Shown here one piece after another: positions 12,940 through 27,600 of a stretch of DNA of 64,000 bases. The translations under genes and the position numbers were made by a program. Under the pieces are notes generated by a model. The model saw only the letters and a program-made list of their open reading frames with translations, was not told where the DNA came from and searched no databases. This DNA comes from Hormiphora californensis (lineage: Eukaryota > Ctenophora > Tentaculata > Cydippida > Pleurobrachiidae), in assembly GCA_020137815.1 (NCBI GenBank), contig CM035354.1, positions 6,834,015 to 6,898,014 on the forward strand. Direction: 5' to 3'. The stretch's first letter is position 1. Each line of letters opens with the position of its first letter.

Positions 12940-13776
12940 TTTGTCAAATATCAATTTTTACAATCTATGACAGAAGAAGATTTGTAACATGTTAATTATA
13001 TTGCTATTATCAGCACAATTTTAGAACTTCATTTTTCATTTGTCATCCTTGAAAACTAAAATTTCTGGCCCAAGAGACTGCGAGTGTGTGCCAAAAAAAG
13101 ACATACCGTCTCAGAAATGCGCTGCGAAATGTGTTTTACATGACAAAAGTGTAAATATTCGTTTGCAAAAATGAGTAGTTGTTGGTTTTCGCCGTACAAA
13201 CAAACATTTGGAACAAATGTTGGAATACATCTCTCTACAAGAAAATATCAGTAAGCAAATTGTTATGTTCTAACCTTCTTCTACGGGGTGCGGAGAGAAG
13301 GTCAAACTAGGTAATAAACAAAACGGTAAAATTCCTAAATTCGATTTTCGTATTTCTTTTAGCTGCAGTAAAGTAACGAAGAATGGATGTCTGTGGTGTA
13401 CGACTTCAAACGATTGGTGATTGAGAATCAGTTTTCCATTTCATCTCTTTGATTTTTGTTGTGCTGTCTATGCGTTCAAAAACATTCCCAATTTCACAAA
13501 ACGAACAGCTGACACAAAAAAATGGACCAAACACACCAGATAACTATACTAATTCCTCAGAAAAATGACCGAACGATAGAAATAACAATTTTATCTTCAG
13601 ATTCTGCCAGTTTTGTATTTTACAAAAGTACGATAGAAAAGTTACGATCCTACTCCTCTCCCTACTCTTCTCCCTGCTCCTCTCCCTTTTTACACTTACC
13701 TTACCCCCAGGCCATTTATATACAGAAGTTAAAAACGATTTTACCAATCCCAATTCTTACCTGTTTCGCTTTTCAG
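12940..13776. other. Gap between two large exons, probably intron
   Basis: This AT-rich stretch ends in a good acceptor (CGCTTTTCAG at 13767-13776). I could not find a donor in the preceding exon that keeps the phase. The 5' exon of the downstream frame is therefore unassigned and could lie here. Confidence 0.5.
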
Positions 13777-16700
13777 ATCCTCACGAGAAGCTGGTGGCGT
13801 TCGAAACTCTTCAAAAACTGGCGAGTACGACCTCTACTTGGACGACGATATTCGCCCAGAGGATGCCATTGATGAACAGCTCCCTAACATTCCTAGGGAG
13901 CGCCAGAAAAAACCAACGAAGCGTCTTCCATCCTATGAGCCCCGACAGATTCTTTCCTATGGGTTCAGGTTAGATGGTCCACCAAAAGAGGAGCAGGCGG
14001 TTGGTTTCCTGCTACTCCCCGATGGAACACTGGCCCCTGTCCCCATTGCACCCCATATGTTCCTCCAGAAACCCAAAACTCCCGAGGAGCTCAGGATTGA
14101 GGAAAATGAGCCGGAGCAGGTTGAAAAGAACGGTCCCCACACCCCAGAACCTGAGTTAGAGGATGGGGAAGTGATCGAAAAAGAGGAACCGGTGAATGAA
14201 AAACCGTTCAACATCCTGGAGGATGGTTATGCTACAGATGAAGCGAAGGGAAGTGGTTCCGAGTCACCCCATTCACCTCAACAACCACCCTCTCCAGGTA
14301 TCCAGGTTTCCGATGAAGATCCAGATACAGTTGCTACCAGGAACGTGTCCAAGTGGCAGGTTGATGACCTGGACGGTGAGGCATTTGATGATGAGGAAGA
14401 TGTTGACACTAAAACGACTACTGGTGCAATGACAGGTTTGGCGGCGTTCCTGAACAACTTTTCCGATGAAAATGAAGACGAAAATAACATCCCCAAACCT
14501 CCCCCGCCACAACACCCTGGGTTTATCATTGACGATTCTGAGAAACCAGCCTTCCTCAGCAGGCCCAGTTTGGAACGGCCACCATTCGCCGAGGACGGTA
14601 CGAAGCCTTCTGATATTTACGATCCGGAAGAGGCAGAGAGGGAGGATGATGAGGCTGAGGAAGGTCAGCTGGAGGATGACGAGGGAGAGATTGTCGATGA
14701 TGTTGATGGTTATGAGGTTCAGGATGAGTATGAGGAGGGAGAACCGTATGAAGAGGAGCAGCAACTGCCACCCTTTGATGAAGGATACTATCCCGATCAT
14801 GATCAAAGACCCGCTTACCCGGTAAAACGGGTCTACCGTCGGCCACCTTACCCTGAACGACGGTTATCCCAAGGTGATGGATATCGGGGGCATTATGATC
14901 GACATCCATCTGATGAGGGCTACCCGCCCTATGGTGCTCCACCTCCCCGTGATTTCCCTCCTCGACGATCGTACCCGCGACCTCGGTACTCTGAGGAGTA
15001 CCCGCCACCCGAATTCCACCCTCCTCCCCGGGAACGGTATCCACCCCGTTATAGTGATGGTTTTCACCAACCTAGGGCTCCAGCTCCTCACTATAAACAT
15101 CAGGTACATTCCTATCATGAGCCTGAGCCGCGGCCTCCTTTTAGCTCGGAAAGACCTCCTTTTGGTGATCCGGAAAGACCCCCCTTCGACGATGACGGCA
15201 GACCTGCACAGAACCATTTTTTATGGCAAGGCCCCCGTTTCGCCCAGATCGGAATTCTTGGCAGCGGGGGTATCACTGAGCTCCTGGAAGTTCTCTGTGT
15301 CTACCAGTGGGCATTTGGCCTGGCTTTCGTTGCATCTCTCCATCAACTCCGGGCGAGGCTTAAACTTGGTGGACTTGATTTCAAGGTAAAGTCCGTTTAT
15401 CCCAGTTTATCCCCTTCCAATGAACCGATTCTTGTTTACATGATGAATAACGGTCGAGTCCGGCCATCTGTCGTCCCTCCTGTCCTGCGCCAACCTGGAC
15501 CAGGGGGCAGGCCAGTATACTTCAGGGAATCAACGAACGTGCCTGTGCAGCACTACCGTAGCGCCTCAAATACCCCAACTGCAACCCCTGCAACCTATGG
15601 GCCCCCTCAAACATCAGGACGCCCTACAGATCCGAGATCGGTTAACTTCCGCTCAGTGTCCTCTGAACCACCTCCTCCTCGTCAGCAACCACCACCCTCC
15701 CAATACTATCCCCCAATGTCGGTTATACATCAGGCTACCATGCCTCAACCAACCCCAACTCCACAACCAACCCGAAATCCTCAACACCTAATGGCCCATT
15801 CCCCACATAAGATTAAGCCAGGGTACGCTCAACCCACTCCCCAGACCTACCCTCCTCAGCAGTATGCTGAAGCTTACCCGCCAAGTACCGAGACAGCTGT
15901 CTTTGCCCCCGCTGTTCAGCAGTACAGTTCTGTGCCTTCCTCTCATCCACAACACCAACAGCAATCATCTCGAGCCCGGAAGAGGTCACGAACTAACAGC
16001 ATGGACCGGAGTGGGTCCCTACCTCCCACGGAGTTTAGTGACCTACCACCGGCCAAGATCAGTAATTACAAGACAATGGCCGATGAACCTCCCCCTAAAC
16101 GCAAGGAACCGCCTGTTGGGATGAATGCTCCAAATTTTAAACCATTTGATTTTGCCGAGCTTGAGGACCAATTGAGGTTTAAGCCAATAGCAGAGACTTC
16201 GGTTGTAAAGGCTGCGAATGCTTCCATCTTCAAATACCTCCAAGCAACTAGTGCCACTACCACCATTGACAATATTCTGGAGGGTTATGACATGGAAACT
16301 GATAGGGATAGTGACGACGAAGGGAGGTCTATTCTACAGAGAGTTTTTGGTGGAGAGAGCCGTCTTCCACCATCATATTCAGACGATGATTCCCGTCCTC
16401 AACAAGCCCCACCCCCTGCAAAACAGCAGAAGAAACTCACCAAAAAGAAGGGAGAGGAGAAAACTCCTGCAGCAGTGGCCTACGGGCCACCAGTACCCAC
16501 GCCAGCTCGAACTATTCCACATTTCAATCAGGTTGTGGCACCTCCTGTTGGACTACCGGAACCATCCAAACCAGTCATTCCACAGTTCTCTCAGATTCGG
16601 GGAGGCACCCCAGGATTCAGTCCAGCAATTCCCCACTTCTCCCAAGTCCAACCCGTTCCACAGACCCGCCCTATTCATCGCCCACCCTCAGCTCCGGTGA

Positions 16701-17947
16701 AACCAGTTATTCCCCATTTTTCCCAAGTCGTCCCTTCTGCTGCTCCACCAGTTAGTAGCAAGCCTACCCCTGATCCAAAGGCGGAAGAAGATATCAAGAA
16801 TAATATCTTAGCGAAGATTGCCGAGCTGAAAAAGCAAAACGAAAAGGAAAAGGAAGCATGGAAGACCGTTAAGGATCAGCAATCGGTTGAGCAAGCGCAT
16901 CGGGTGTTAGCTAACCAGAAACAGAAGTTGGCAGCGAAAAATGCAAACCCTTCAGCTGTTTACCCCCAAACTACTCCAGACATTTACCCTCCTGGAGCAG
17001 CGCCTCCTGTGATCCCTATCGCTGATTCGATTGCAGCGGACATCCCTGCACAGGCCATGCCCTTGGTTTTGGAGACAGCTAATGCGATGATGGCTAGAAT
17101 GCCCCGACCATCCTATCCGGTGCGACCCCCGATGTACCCACCCATCCCGCCTCCCTTCCACCACCATAGCCAATCCTTCCCCCATCCAGGTGGCCATCAA
17201 CAGTACTTTAACCCTGGTCCCAGGCAACCCTTTCATCCTCATCAGCCCATGATGGGTCAAAACCTCCGAACACCTTTCAACCAGGGGGCTCATGTACCGG
17301 GTATGCCACCCGCTCCTAGTGGTCAACCAGCCCAAGTAAGGCCCTATCCGACAAACACAATGCCATACGTACCACCGCCCAAGAACCAGCCCGTCATATC
17401 AGCTGCTCCAACTGTTGTGACAAACTCAGCAGGCAAAGTTCACAGTCTGGTACTGAATTCTGGTGCTAATTCTCGGGCTATTGCCGTGGGGAAAATGCCG
17501 GGTGCTACCAAAACAGCGGTCCCTAAGAAAGCCTCTGTTCCAATTGACAAAGATAAAATGGAGAAAGCGGCGTCGGTAATCAAAAAAATCGAAGAAGATA
17601 TGAACTCGGGGCCCAAGTTGTTGTTTAGGACTAAATCTCGATTTGATGTTCCACCAAAAGACGTTGAAACTCAGAAAACTGCCGTCAAGGAATTGGCAGC
17701 ACGAATAAATGACCAAGTTAGTAAACTGTCTAAAGGTCAAATTGGTTCCAGCACGACAAACAAACCATCAGAATCAGTGAATGAAAAAGTTGAGCCTAAT
17801 CCGCCGCCACAAAAGGTTATAGAACCTTCAGAAAAGAAGACAATCGATGACGGGGTTGATGCGTTGGGCGAACAACTTGATTATGACGATATTGATAATT
17901 TAGTTGATCACAAAACTGCCGATCTTGAGTTGGATCTGGACTTTTAA
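13777..17947 (+). CDS. Large Pro-rich acidic exon, unknown protein
   Basis: Not recognised. The exon opens after the acceptor at 13776 and stays open for 4.2 kb (about 1,390 codons) to TAA at 17945-17947. There is no obvious in-frame start, so an upstream exon is needed. The order is: a conserved-looking stretch near the start (RQILSYGFRLDGPP then GFLLLPDGTLAPVPIAPH); long acidic Glu/Asp tracts; Tyr/Pro/Arg-rich repeats; a patch at about 15220-15390 unlike its surroundings that could be retained intron; a Gln/Pro-rich part; a segment with KPFDFAELEDQLRFKPI followed by the motif TIDNIL to SILQRVFGG (about 16255-16353); repeated IPHFSQV phrases; a predicted helical stretch (KNNILAKIAELKKQNEKEKE); and an acidic end. 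Composition suggests a nuclear, largely disordered protein (inference). Confidence 0.68.
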
Positions 17948-19407
17948 CTTATTTAATATGATGTTGTCCCACTTGTCACAAACCTCTCTCTCTCGCCTTA
18001 TATGAGTTGTTTATGTTGCTAAATTTTTATTCGGAACTCTTTATTTTACACAAATGTTCAAACGACCGTTTCGTTTCTGAGTCCGCAAGTGAGTGATAAA
18101 GTAAGGTGTGTGAGTGTGTGACGCGCAAGTCTCTTGGGCCATGAAAAAGTACACCATTCACAGCATTGCAATATGCGCGCTCTATCCTTTCTCCAATAAA
18201 CCCCTCCCTCTCTCTCTGTAGAATGTATTGGATGTACAACACACGGACAGACCGGGACATTGTTGGATGGCTGGGTCTGACGGTTGGGACACCTCGCCCT
18301 TTCTTCCGACAGGTTGGTTGTGGGACAGTTTGTGTTATTTAGGGTAAATTTGAGGGATGTTTTCTACGATACCGATTACCAGACTTCTAATTCTTTATTC
18401 TGCCAGGTCTGTGATTGATAACTGAACATGACTTGAAAAAGAACATGGCTTGATTAAGCGAATTTCTACGGATATCTTACTGCAACGGGAATTATCAACT
18501 GGCTCACCCCGTATCTCTCTAAGGTGAGCATACAATCAACCCCCGAAACCCCTCATGTTTATATTTCTGTCCCTCAACTAACCATCATCCCAATTCGTAG
18601 GAGATTGAAAAAGTAACGGAAAGTTAGTTACAAGCTGAGTGCACGGAAGAAACTTGTTTAAAGGATCCCGATTGTTAACAGAGAGTTTTGCGATGGACTG
18701 TAGTAGAGACTGAACGGCAAATGAACAATACAGCCTGTCTGTTTGTTTGTGTGTGTGTGTGTGTGTGTCTGTTTCTTTGTTATTGTGTTTCTATTTAGTT
18801 CACCATCCCTCTTTAACGGGATGGACCCATATATCCGACTCAATTAATCAACAACCCGACATCTTGGCTTTCCACGCTGAACACACGCCCCTATTAATTT
18901 CTTATTTGAAGCTGATTCGGAATCAGCTTCAAACAGGAAATTAGTGATTCCCTGCCACCAGGAGACTGCCAGTTTTGTCTGGCATTTGAAGACAAATCAA
19001 CCGGTTAAATCGTGTGTCAGCAGTTTTACAGCCAAGATGTCGTCTTGTATATTTCGGCAACACATTTCATCAAGTCAAGTCAAATGTACAAACATACACA
19101 CAAATCAATTTACCATACACACCAGTCTTCCATACTCTTCAATAAATATTGTTAAACTTACAAAAACCATTTCGCACAAACAGTGTTACAGTACATAACG
19201 ACAGATATCAAGAGAGTCCTGCTCTCTGAGTTTATCTCACTCAATTCTCCAATCTCGGGAATTTAACGGCCGACGGTTTTCGGAAACCTTCCCCGTAGGC
19301 ATCTCTCACCCCTGATAAATCTTCGCGGCTGGATCTTCTGTAGAGCCCTTATTTTATCTTCGGTTCAATTCTGGCGCTTTGTTACCAGAAATATCGATCG
19401 ATTTCCT
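17948..19407. other. Convergent intergenic region
   Basis: It lies between the end of the plus-strand exon and the stop codon of RELCH on the minus strand. It must contain both 3' UTRs. A 25-bp perfect palindrome sits at about 18906-18930 and a GT microsatellite near 18750. No gene is seen. Confidence 0.55.
18749..18768. repeat. (GT)n microsatellite
   Basis: About ten GT units. Confidence 0.85.
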
Positions 19408-22400
19408 TTACTTCTTTTTGAAGAACCCGCTAACTTTCGATCCAAAAGCAGTTCCTGTCCGGGATTGGGCGCCCCTGAAACGTGGTAGATGTCAGGAGAG
19501 ATTAGGGGATGGGGCAGTAGGGGGAAGGGACAGTAGGTAATCAGGGCCACTGCCACACCACACAAAATATTGATTAGATATAATTGAACTTGACTTAGAG
19601 TATTCACATCAGATACAGGTTGAATTATTAAACAGATCAAGTACAACACCATTCTACTATTGGAAATGACACGAATATCTTACTTTCCATCTCCCTCTTC
19701 GTCCCTAGACAAAAGTAGTCAGACACCAAAGCTAGCTGTTTTTATTACACGGCCTTGTGTCCGGTGATGGCCGGACATTGAATAATAGAATCTCATAATT
19801 CATCTAAAACTCACCCTCCCGTTTTAGCGATGATCTCCTTGAGCATGAGGTCCACAGTTTGTTGTTTCTCCGGGATAACCTCATGTGCATCAACTAGAAG
19901 AGCCTGGAGCCCTGGTACTATGTAGTGCTCTATTGTATCGGGGGTCAGGTCTGTGGTGTTAAATTAAGGAAATACAACAATTTCTCTCTCACCCCTTACT
20001 CAACTAAGATTAACAAAGCACCATTCTGATTAGATAGTAGGGGACACTTGACAGTGTGGGGTGCTGCAGTACAATCTTGGTAACGAAGTTACCCATCCCT
20101 TGCCAGCGCACGGAGGCCTGGATGATTATTTCTTAACCAAAGTACACTCAGTGTGTAATAATCCTGGTGTATGTAATGAGCAATAAAAGGATACAGCTAC
20201 ATAGGATGGCTTTATAAGCATTAATTAGCCTCTCTGTTATGTCCCTCCGTTTCGTCTTGTTCGTGATGGCCGAGTTACTGACACCTATCGTTGCTAGCCG
20301 TGGTATTAAAACTGAAAAAAAGGGCAGTTCTATAGTTAGTACATAAGTTTACTAGAAATTCTATTAATAGAAGCAATATAACTGTCAAGAATATTCTGTC
20401 TGGCGCCGCGGACCCCATCTGAGCGTACTGTCGCTCATTTGAGAATCAAATCGGGCTCTGGCCCCGCCAGACAGAGAACATTCATGTCTGTAATCTAAAT
20501 AAGTTAGTAGCTAGAAATATAATTGCTGCTGTCAAGAAAACTGAGCCCTGACATCTAAATAACTTGTCTGGCTCAAAGTCACGAAGCGTCGGCCACTATG
20601 AAAATTGAAAAACCCGCAAAGATTCAGTCCCGTTGTACATATGTCATCTAGATACTATAGTATAAAGAAACAGAACTTACAGTCCCGTTGTATGTCTGGG
20701 CTACAGAGAGGTAAGACCATAGTGAAGCTCTCAATCAGGGTACACATCATCGGGTGGACATCAGATGATACCGCCTCCGATATAAACTTGTCCATCTGCT
20801 CTCGAACCCCACCCACCGATCCTGGGAATACATAGTGGTCAGGCTTGGGTTAGATATATATGTCGTGTCTGGGGGGCGCTGACCCGATCTGATAATCTAA
20901 ACGGGGCGGGTATGGCCAGACAGTGTTTTGTTAGAATCCCGAATACACGAAAAGGGGTGTTTGTCAGGTTTTTAATGGGCAATAGGATTAGGACACATAA
21001 AGTTAGTCCTGTGTCTAAAATACTCTGACATGATCATTCATTCTCCCTGCTCACACTCTCCCTGCACATTGAAACTCACTGCACAATATCTTGGATTTTG
21101 AAACAAGCTCATCATACACTGTAACAAATTATTGAGTCAACAATTAGTAACAAATCAATCATTGTTTGAGTCATTCGTTGTTTGAGTCATTGTTTGAGTC
21201 ATACCCTCTAAGTCGAGTGGCACCCGGCCCAGTTGGTGGGCTAGACAAAAGCTGATGTTGCTAATAGAAATGTGGAGCTTGTTAACCAAAAGTTAATTCC
21301 CCCGAACTTACCCGAACATCTTTGTAGCATGACAGCAAAAGCAGGTACTGTGGATGTCTGTACAAAGACATCGGGGTCGTTAGCGAGGTGTGTTAGGATG
21401 GGTAACACATGAGTTACAACCCCGTTCGGTTCTGCATTATCACACAGACCCTGAGGGAGATATATTACTGCAATGGGGGGGGGGAGTTGAGAATACCTCA
21501 CGACCCACACGAGGAGGGCTGGGGTGAGAACTATACCCCACACGAGGATATTTCAGAGATATCTCTCTCGCCGCTACTTAAAATGTTCGTGGGAGGCGGC
21601 TCCAAAGGAACGGGGTCAATTAACAACTAAAACCACCCCATGTACTGACGACACCATTACCAATCATATATCATTCCTCTCTCCGTCGCATTACCGCACT
21701 CAGTTTTTAGTTTGATCAAGGTTCTCATATATGACACTTCATTAATGAGCTGATGCTAAATTTAGGGGGTAGTACCGCCGAGTGACAGGTATAGAGAGGT
21801 CCCTCGAGACAGATCCCTCCTAATGGCATTTCCAAATAATTGCCTTGACATTCGGAGTGCCTGGCCCTTTCCATAATTCTGTTCCCGGCAGCTGTATGTG
21901 CTTACCCGTTTTAATGCTTATTTTTCCATCTTATATATCCTCTAATGTTCTCCTTAGTTCTAGCAGATTTAAACACGTAAAAGAGAGTATGAGCGAGTAT
22001 GTTAGTAACATGTTAGTAACACATTAGTAACACATTAGTAACACGTTAGTAACATGCTAGTTACCTTGGCGATTGCAGCAATTGTTCCCTTCATATGGGG
22101 GTTGGTTGCCTCTCTCAGTGCCGTACTTAGCACGTCAACCAGCACGTGCAGTGTAGAGCGCATCTGACTGGAAATGACATGTTGAGAAACAGGGTGTGTA
22201 TGTGCAGTTAGGTGTGGAATGTGAGCCATAAAAAACATTACATCGTATCGGATAGGTTGATTGAGAACTGTTATGACATAGTACTGGTTGAATCTCTAGA
22301 CCATTCTAGAGATATTTACCTGAGCTCAGCGAATGTCTCGGTGAGAGGTTGAATATCAAGGAACTGAGATGAGTATCGCTGTAGTGTCGTAGCTAGGAGG

Positions 22401-23945
22401 TCTCTCAGCTCCGTTTTATCCTCCTCAGACACTGCCAGAATGCCCGTACAGAGAACCCTCTGGACCCTTGGGTCGTCTTCTGCCGCCAGAGCGGGTTTTA
22501 TAAGGTATTGAATCAGGGGTCGACCTGTAGTGGAGAAAGGGGATGCTCAGTTGGTTTATATGAGTAGAAGTCTGTGGAAATTATTTGACATTTTTAGGTG
22601 TATCTATACTTTACAACAATTATTGATGGTCCCTGTCCCGGATAGTGCTCTACTCACGGTTGCGAGGAGCTATTTACAAGTAAAACAAGGAAGTTTTAGT
22701 TCAACAGTTGAACTAAAACTTCCTTTACTTGTTTTACTTGTACTTTACAACAATAAAAGTGTACCTGTGATGTTTAGAAGGTGTTGCAGGAGCCCAGATA
22801 TTCCCTTTAGAGCATGGTTATCATGTGCATCCTTTAGAGCGGTCACCAGGAGCGGCACCGCCGTCCCCTTCACCCACTCACACTGGTCACTGAGCGGTCC
22901 CTGTACTAAACTTGTATTTAATGCCGACACAGCATTCTTAAAGTCGGATACAGGTACACCTAGTATAACACAGGGGTTCAACAGATCAAGATGACTATTT
23001 GGAGGCGTCTTCCCATCCTCCTCCCCTTTCTTTACTGTCTGCTGTTGGTGTTTCTGCTCCAATGTGGGTCGGAGAAGAGATGTAAATAGAAAGACATTGC
23101 AGGAAGTCAGTGTTTGGATGTAAGTTGAGCACTGCCGGGTATTATTTGTTTTGATAAAGGAGCACACCCCTGAAAGGAGGGTGAAATAGAGTTTCGACAG
23201 GAATTGGTCTCCTAACCAGACAGACAGACAGGGCAGGTAGAACTGTAGTGCCGTCTCTTGAACCTTAGTACTGGAATCAGATAACACGGACATCAGAATC
23301 GAAACAAGCTGAAATTGAAATCAGTTAGATATATCAGGGTGCCTCTAATGGGGGTCTTAAAATTTTAAGTAAGAGATAATTATTTACGAAGTATCGTTAC
23401 CTCGTCTGTTTTATCGAGGTTGTGTATTCGTGTTGTGAGAAGAGCAATATTCCGTACCCCACTCTCCCGAACACTCTCATCTTTGTCAGCCAACACTTGT
23501 TTTAAGATGGATAGCACCAGCGATGAACAAACGTCACTCTGGGAGAGAGAAAGAGCTGAGTGAGTGAGAGAGGGTGGGAGGGAAAGAGAGCTCATAGAGA
23601 GAGTTAGAGGGTGAGCTGAGAGAGAGGGAGATACTAGATAGAGCTGAGAGAGCGCGAGTTGAAAGATAGATAGATAGAGTGAGAGGGAGGTTTGGAGAAA
23701 TATAGAGAAGGTAATAATCAAGCAATCACTCGACCTGTCGTGCGTGTCCGGGTGTACAATATTTGCGACTGAAGTACACAAATCAATGTATACTCGCGCG
23801 CAGCATCTAACACTTCTTGCATCGCGCGTTACTGCGTTTCAAAGGGCAAGGGAAATATGTACTGCCGCGGCTATCTCGAAGTCGAATGACGAATATGGCA
23901 GTAATACTAATTGTATGGGGGGGGGGGCAGAACGGTAGAGAAAAA

Positions 23946-24017
<72 letters not shown>

Positions 24018-24511
24018 CAGATATGTAAAATTGGAGAGAGTGCATACCGAAAGGTGTGCAGAGAGGGTGCCGCACGTCTCTGAAACCAGAATTCTTCTTT
24101 CTACAAACTTGTCCGAAATCTGCAAAATAAAGGTTTTCAAAGGTTATACCAGATAATCTTGATGAGGATAAAGGTGGTGATATTATACCTACGATACTTT
24201 GTAGACACGAATTATGGAATTAAACCCGAATTTGTTTTTAGTTACTGAGTTACGGCTTCGTCAGAACTAGACATCTTAATCTTGATCTTGATTATAATCT
24301 TGATTCGTAGAAATTTCAAATTAAAATGGTTGTCAAAAAATTTCGATTGCCTTACTCGACCCTCTCTCTAATTTTGTAGAAGAAGAGTAATAAAATTTCA
24401 AAATATCGATAGGTTAAACGTCGGATAGTATCGAGATTCCTGGAAAGTATGAACCTCGTGATCAAGAGTATAAGCTTATCATGGAACTTATCAGTATCTG
24501 ATTGTGTCGTT

Positions 24512-24606
<95 letters not shown>

Positions 24607-27600
24607 GAAGTAGTAAGATAGTTCACTTGATATGACCATATATGGTGCGAAATATATATATTCGACTATAACTTGTCACATTGCTTGATATCAACCATTC
24701 AGATATCGTTCCTTATTTCTCTCGCTCATCGCTCATCTAGTTAACCATCTTGTTCTGAAAATTCGTTCCTGACTACTTCTACTTCTCATCTCTCCCCTTG
24801 AACTGTTTACTGGTCGTACTGTCTCGGCGAATGATTTAAATCCCCCTCGACCTGTCACTTTTCTTCAGTTTTCATTTCCTCTCCTATTGTGGACGTGAGA
24901 GGGATGAAGAGAGAAATAACAGCTAGTTGTTTAAACTATTTAAATGATTTTTACCCCACATAATGAATATAACGCTATAATTCTCTCTTGTGGTCCACTT
25001 AGCTTACTATGTTGAGCAGGCTAGTGTTACCCCATAAGGCAATGTTCCAAATAAAATTACAATGCTGAGGGGGGGGGGGGGGTGCAACTAAATTTGAGGG
25101 CTCCATTTGCAGCCCCCCTAAGTACTAAGTAGCTGTTGCGAAAATGAAAATATATGTGGGGGATGGTGTAATCTTTTAAAGGCATAAACGCTCTCTGCAA
25201 CGATTTCTTCTGCCTCTTTAAGGCTTTTAGATTTGCTCCTGGTTTTGTGACCGGTCTTTCCCCCTCTCTTCAATGCCCCTTATTTTAGCATTTTGTATTT
25301 GTGGAGCGGTTTTCCCTTGTTGTTGCACCATCTTCCCATGTGAGACCTGAGGAGGGGGAGGAGCGACTGACACCATTATCGAAAACAACATATATTTATT
25401 AAAGTTTAAAGTAGGTACGTCATAGGTTGTGCGTAACTATGACGTCAGTAGCTTTAGATATATGTAATTTTCAATGATGCAAGTGAGTGGGAGGATGAGA
25501 TGGTGATTGGTGAGTGGTGACAGAGGGGAGAGAGGGAGAGGGAGAAGGATAGAAAGCTAAGATAGAGAGAGAGAGAAATAAGAGAAAAGAGAGAGATAGA
25601 GAAAGGGAGAGAGTGGTATAAAGGTTTGCCAGGAAACCAATTTGTTCTTTCATTTCTTCACTCTCCTGGGGGTGTCTATCCCCATCTCTCTTCTTTTGAC
25701 TCTTTCAACAAATCATTCTCCCTTTTTCTCACTCTCTATCATATCAATGCACATAGCTTCCATTTTTCAATTTCATTAAACCCCCTTTTACATCCGTTCT
25801 CAATGGGAGTGCTACTGTTCACTACCCAATAGTTCAATTCACTCTTGATTGATAACTACCCCTCTATTCGAGTCACGTGACCTTGTTTCGAGTTACCTAT
25901 TGTTGAACGACATTGTTTGTCAACCTGTTTATCAACTCTTTCTCAATTGTTTGGTGCTCTCTCTATCGACAATAAACGAACCTTTCGCCCCAATCATAAA
26001 CCGCAGTCTTGACGCGTTTATTCTTAGAACGTTCTAGAATAAGATTGTTAGTTCCAAGGAAGCATCAATTTCTTCTATAAAATTCTTTTGGTGAGCTGCA
26101 TTAGATTAGTTCATATTTGATAGTTATATTTTGAACTGTATAAATATGTTGCCCTTAGTTGTCTCCCATTTGACAAGTCCGACACTAAACTGATGATTGA
26201 TAATCTTCTAAGAGTGCCGGGTTAGACTATCGCGACTTGCGTTAATCCCAGTGCGAATCGTTGTTCAAGGTGTTATCAATGTGAAATCCGGTCGAAAAAA
26301 GTGCTATAATTTTTTACAGTTACTGTAACAAGTATGTTAAAGTTTGAGCCATAATTTTAGGCACCTAGCCCAAGATTCATTTTTATGACCAAAATGAACA
26401 TCACCATTCATTCGAATTAGAATAATTAATTGGTCCAGAATTGAGTTAAATGTTAATGTGATGTGGTCGACACTTGTGAATGCTCGTGAAATGGCATATA
26501 TGCTTGATATCTTGATCTATAACTTTAATATTTTTAGCTACCCACACATGGACACTACATTTCCACCGCCCAATGTGACAACTACCAGTATACATGGTAG
26601 TGAGGCAGGGGAAGATCATGGACTTGGTTCGAGGGATTATTTGAACGAAACTGACTGGCTCATCCATGGTTGGATCACAGCAGATGACATAGCCCCTGGG
26701 AATATTGTTCTAGGACTACTAGCCATGGCGTGCTTTATGGTAGGCACCTCGGGGAACCTAATCGCACTCACATACTACCTGCGGCACCCTCGGAAACGGC
26801 TAAGTACCCATCTGTACAGTGCAATCTGTGCAATTGATTGCGCAATATGCTTCCTATCCTTCTCCATTGGTCTCTCAGGGATTACTAATAACTCCAGTAT
26901 ACTCTACAATAACAGAGTGTACTGCACCCTGTGGACTATTTCATGGTTCACCCTTGATAGACTAATGATCTTTGTGCTGGTCACCTTCAGCGTCACACGA
27001 ACCCTCTCCCTCTGTTGCCCATTTTTCCAGCTCAGAACACGTTCCGTCCTCATCCCAATATTCATCTATCTCATCATCTGTTTTGTGGAATCCCTCATGC
27101 CCGTGATTGCAGGGGTAGGCTTCCACCACACACCCTACCACTCAGCAACTTGTAACTTCCGACTCTCTGACGTGTTCCCATTTGGTTCCCTCTCCTATAC
27201 CTTCTTCACGGGTATATTTGTGGTGATCCAGTATGACCTACCAGTAGGGGTAATGATCACTAGTAACATTATGGCGGCCCTGGAGCTGCGAAACAGATCT
27301 CACCGAGACCTCCAACCCACCCTGCGGAACAGTAAAGAGAGCGCCTGTTGGACCATTAGTCAGGACCACTATTGGTGCGCGGTCGTGCCCACGGAAGGAG
27401 TGCTTGGATCATCTTGAAACCGGTTTTAAGTTAACTAATGCATATCCAAAAGTGTCTGTAGCTATTTGGGTGATGTTCTGACAATCCAATCACGAGTTAT
27501 GACCAAAAAACAGTCAAAAAGACGTTTTAAAGTGACAAAAAGGAGGACCTGAACACAGCCCTTATATGAAGGGTTGGGGCTATGAAACTTCTTGAGTGGA

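Noticed and set aside
12541-12954. Minus-strand frames across the RFDGPP repeat
   Set aside because: 18-bp repeats open several frames; no independent support.
11915-12970. A 351-codon frame overlapping the large exon
   Set aside because: It is the shifted reading of the Arg/Asp and RFDGPP repeats; the main frame shows the consistent composition and codon pattern.
14273-15217. Several minus-strand frames of 100-180 codons
   Set aside because: Shadows of the acidic and proline-rich plus-strand exon.
10307-17947. Annotating both giant exons as one RPRD2- or SCAF-type gene with the CID exons at 3.6 kb
   Set aside because: The CID gene closes with its own stop at a normal RPRD1 length, and no donor/acceptor pair in phase joins it or the two giant exons.
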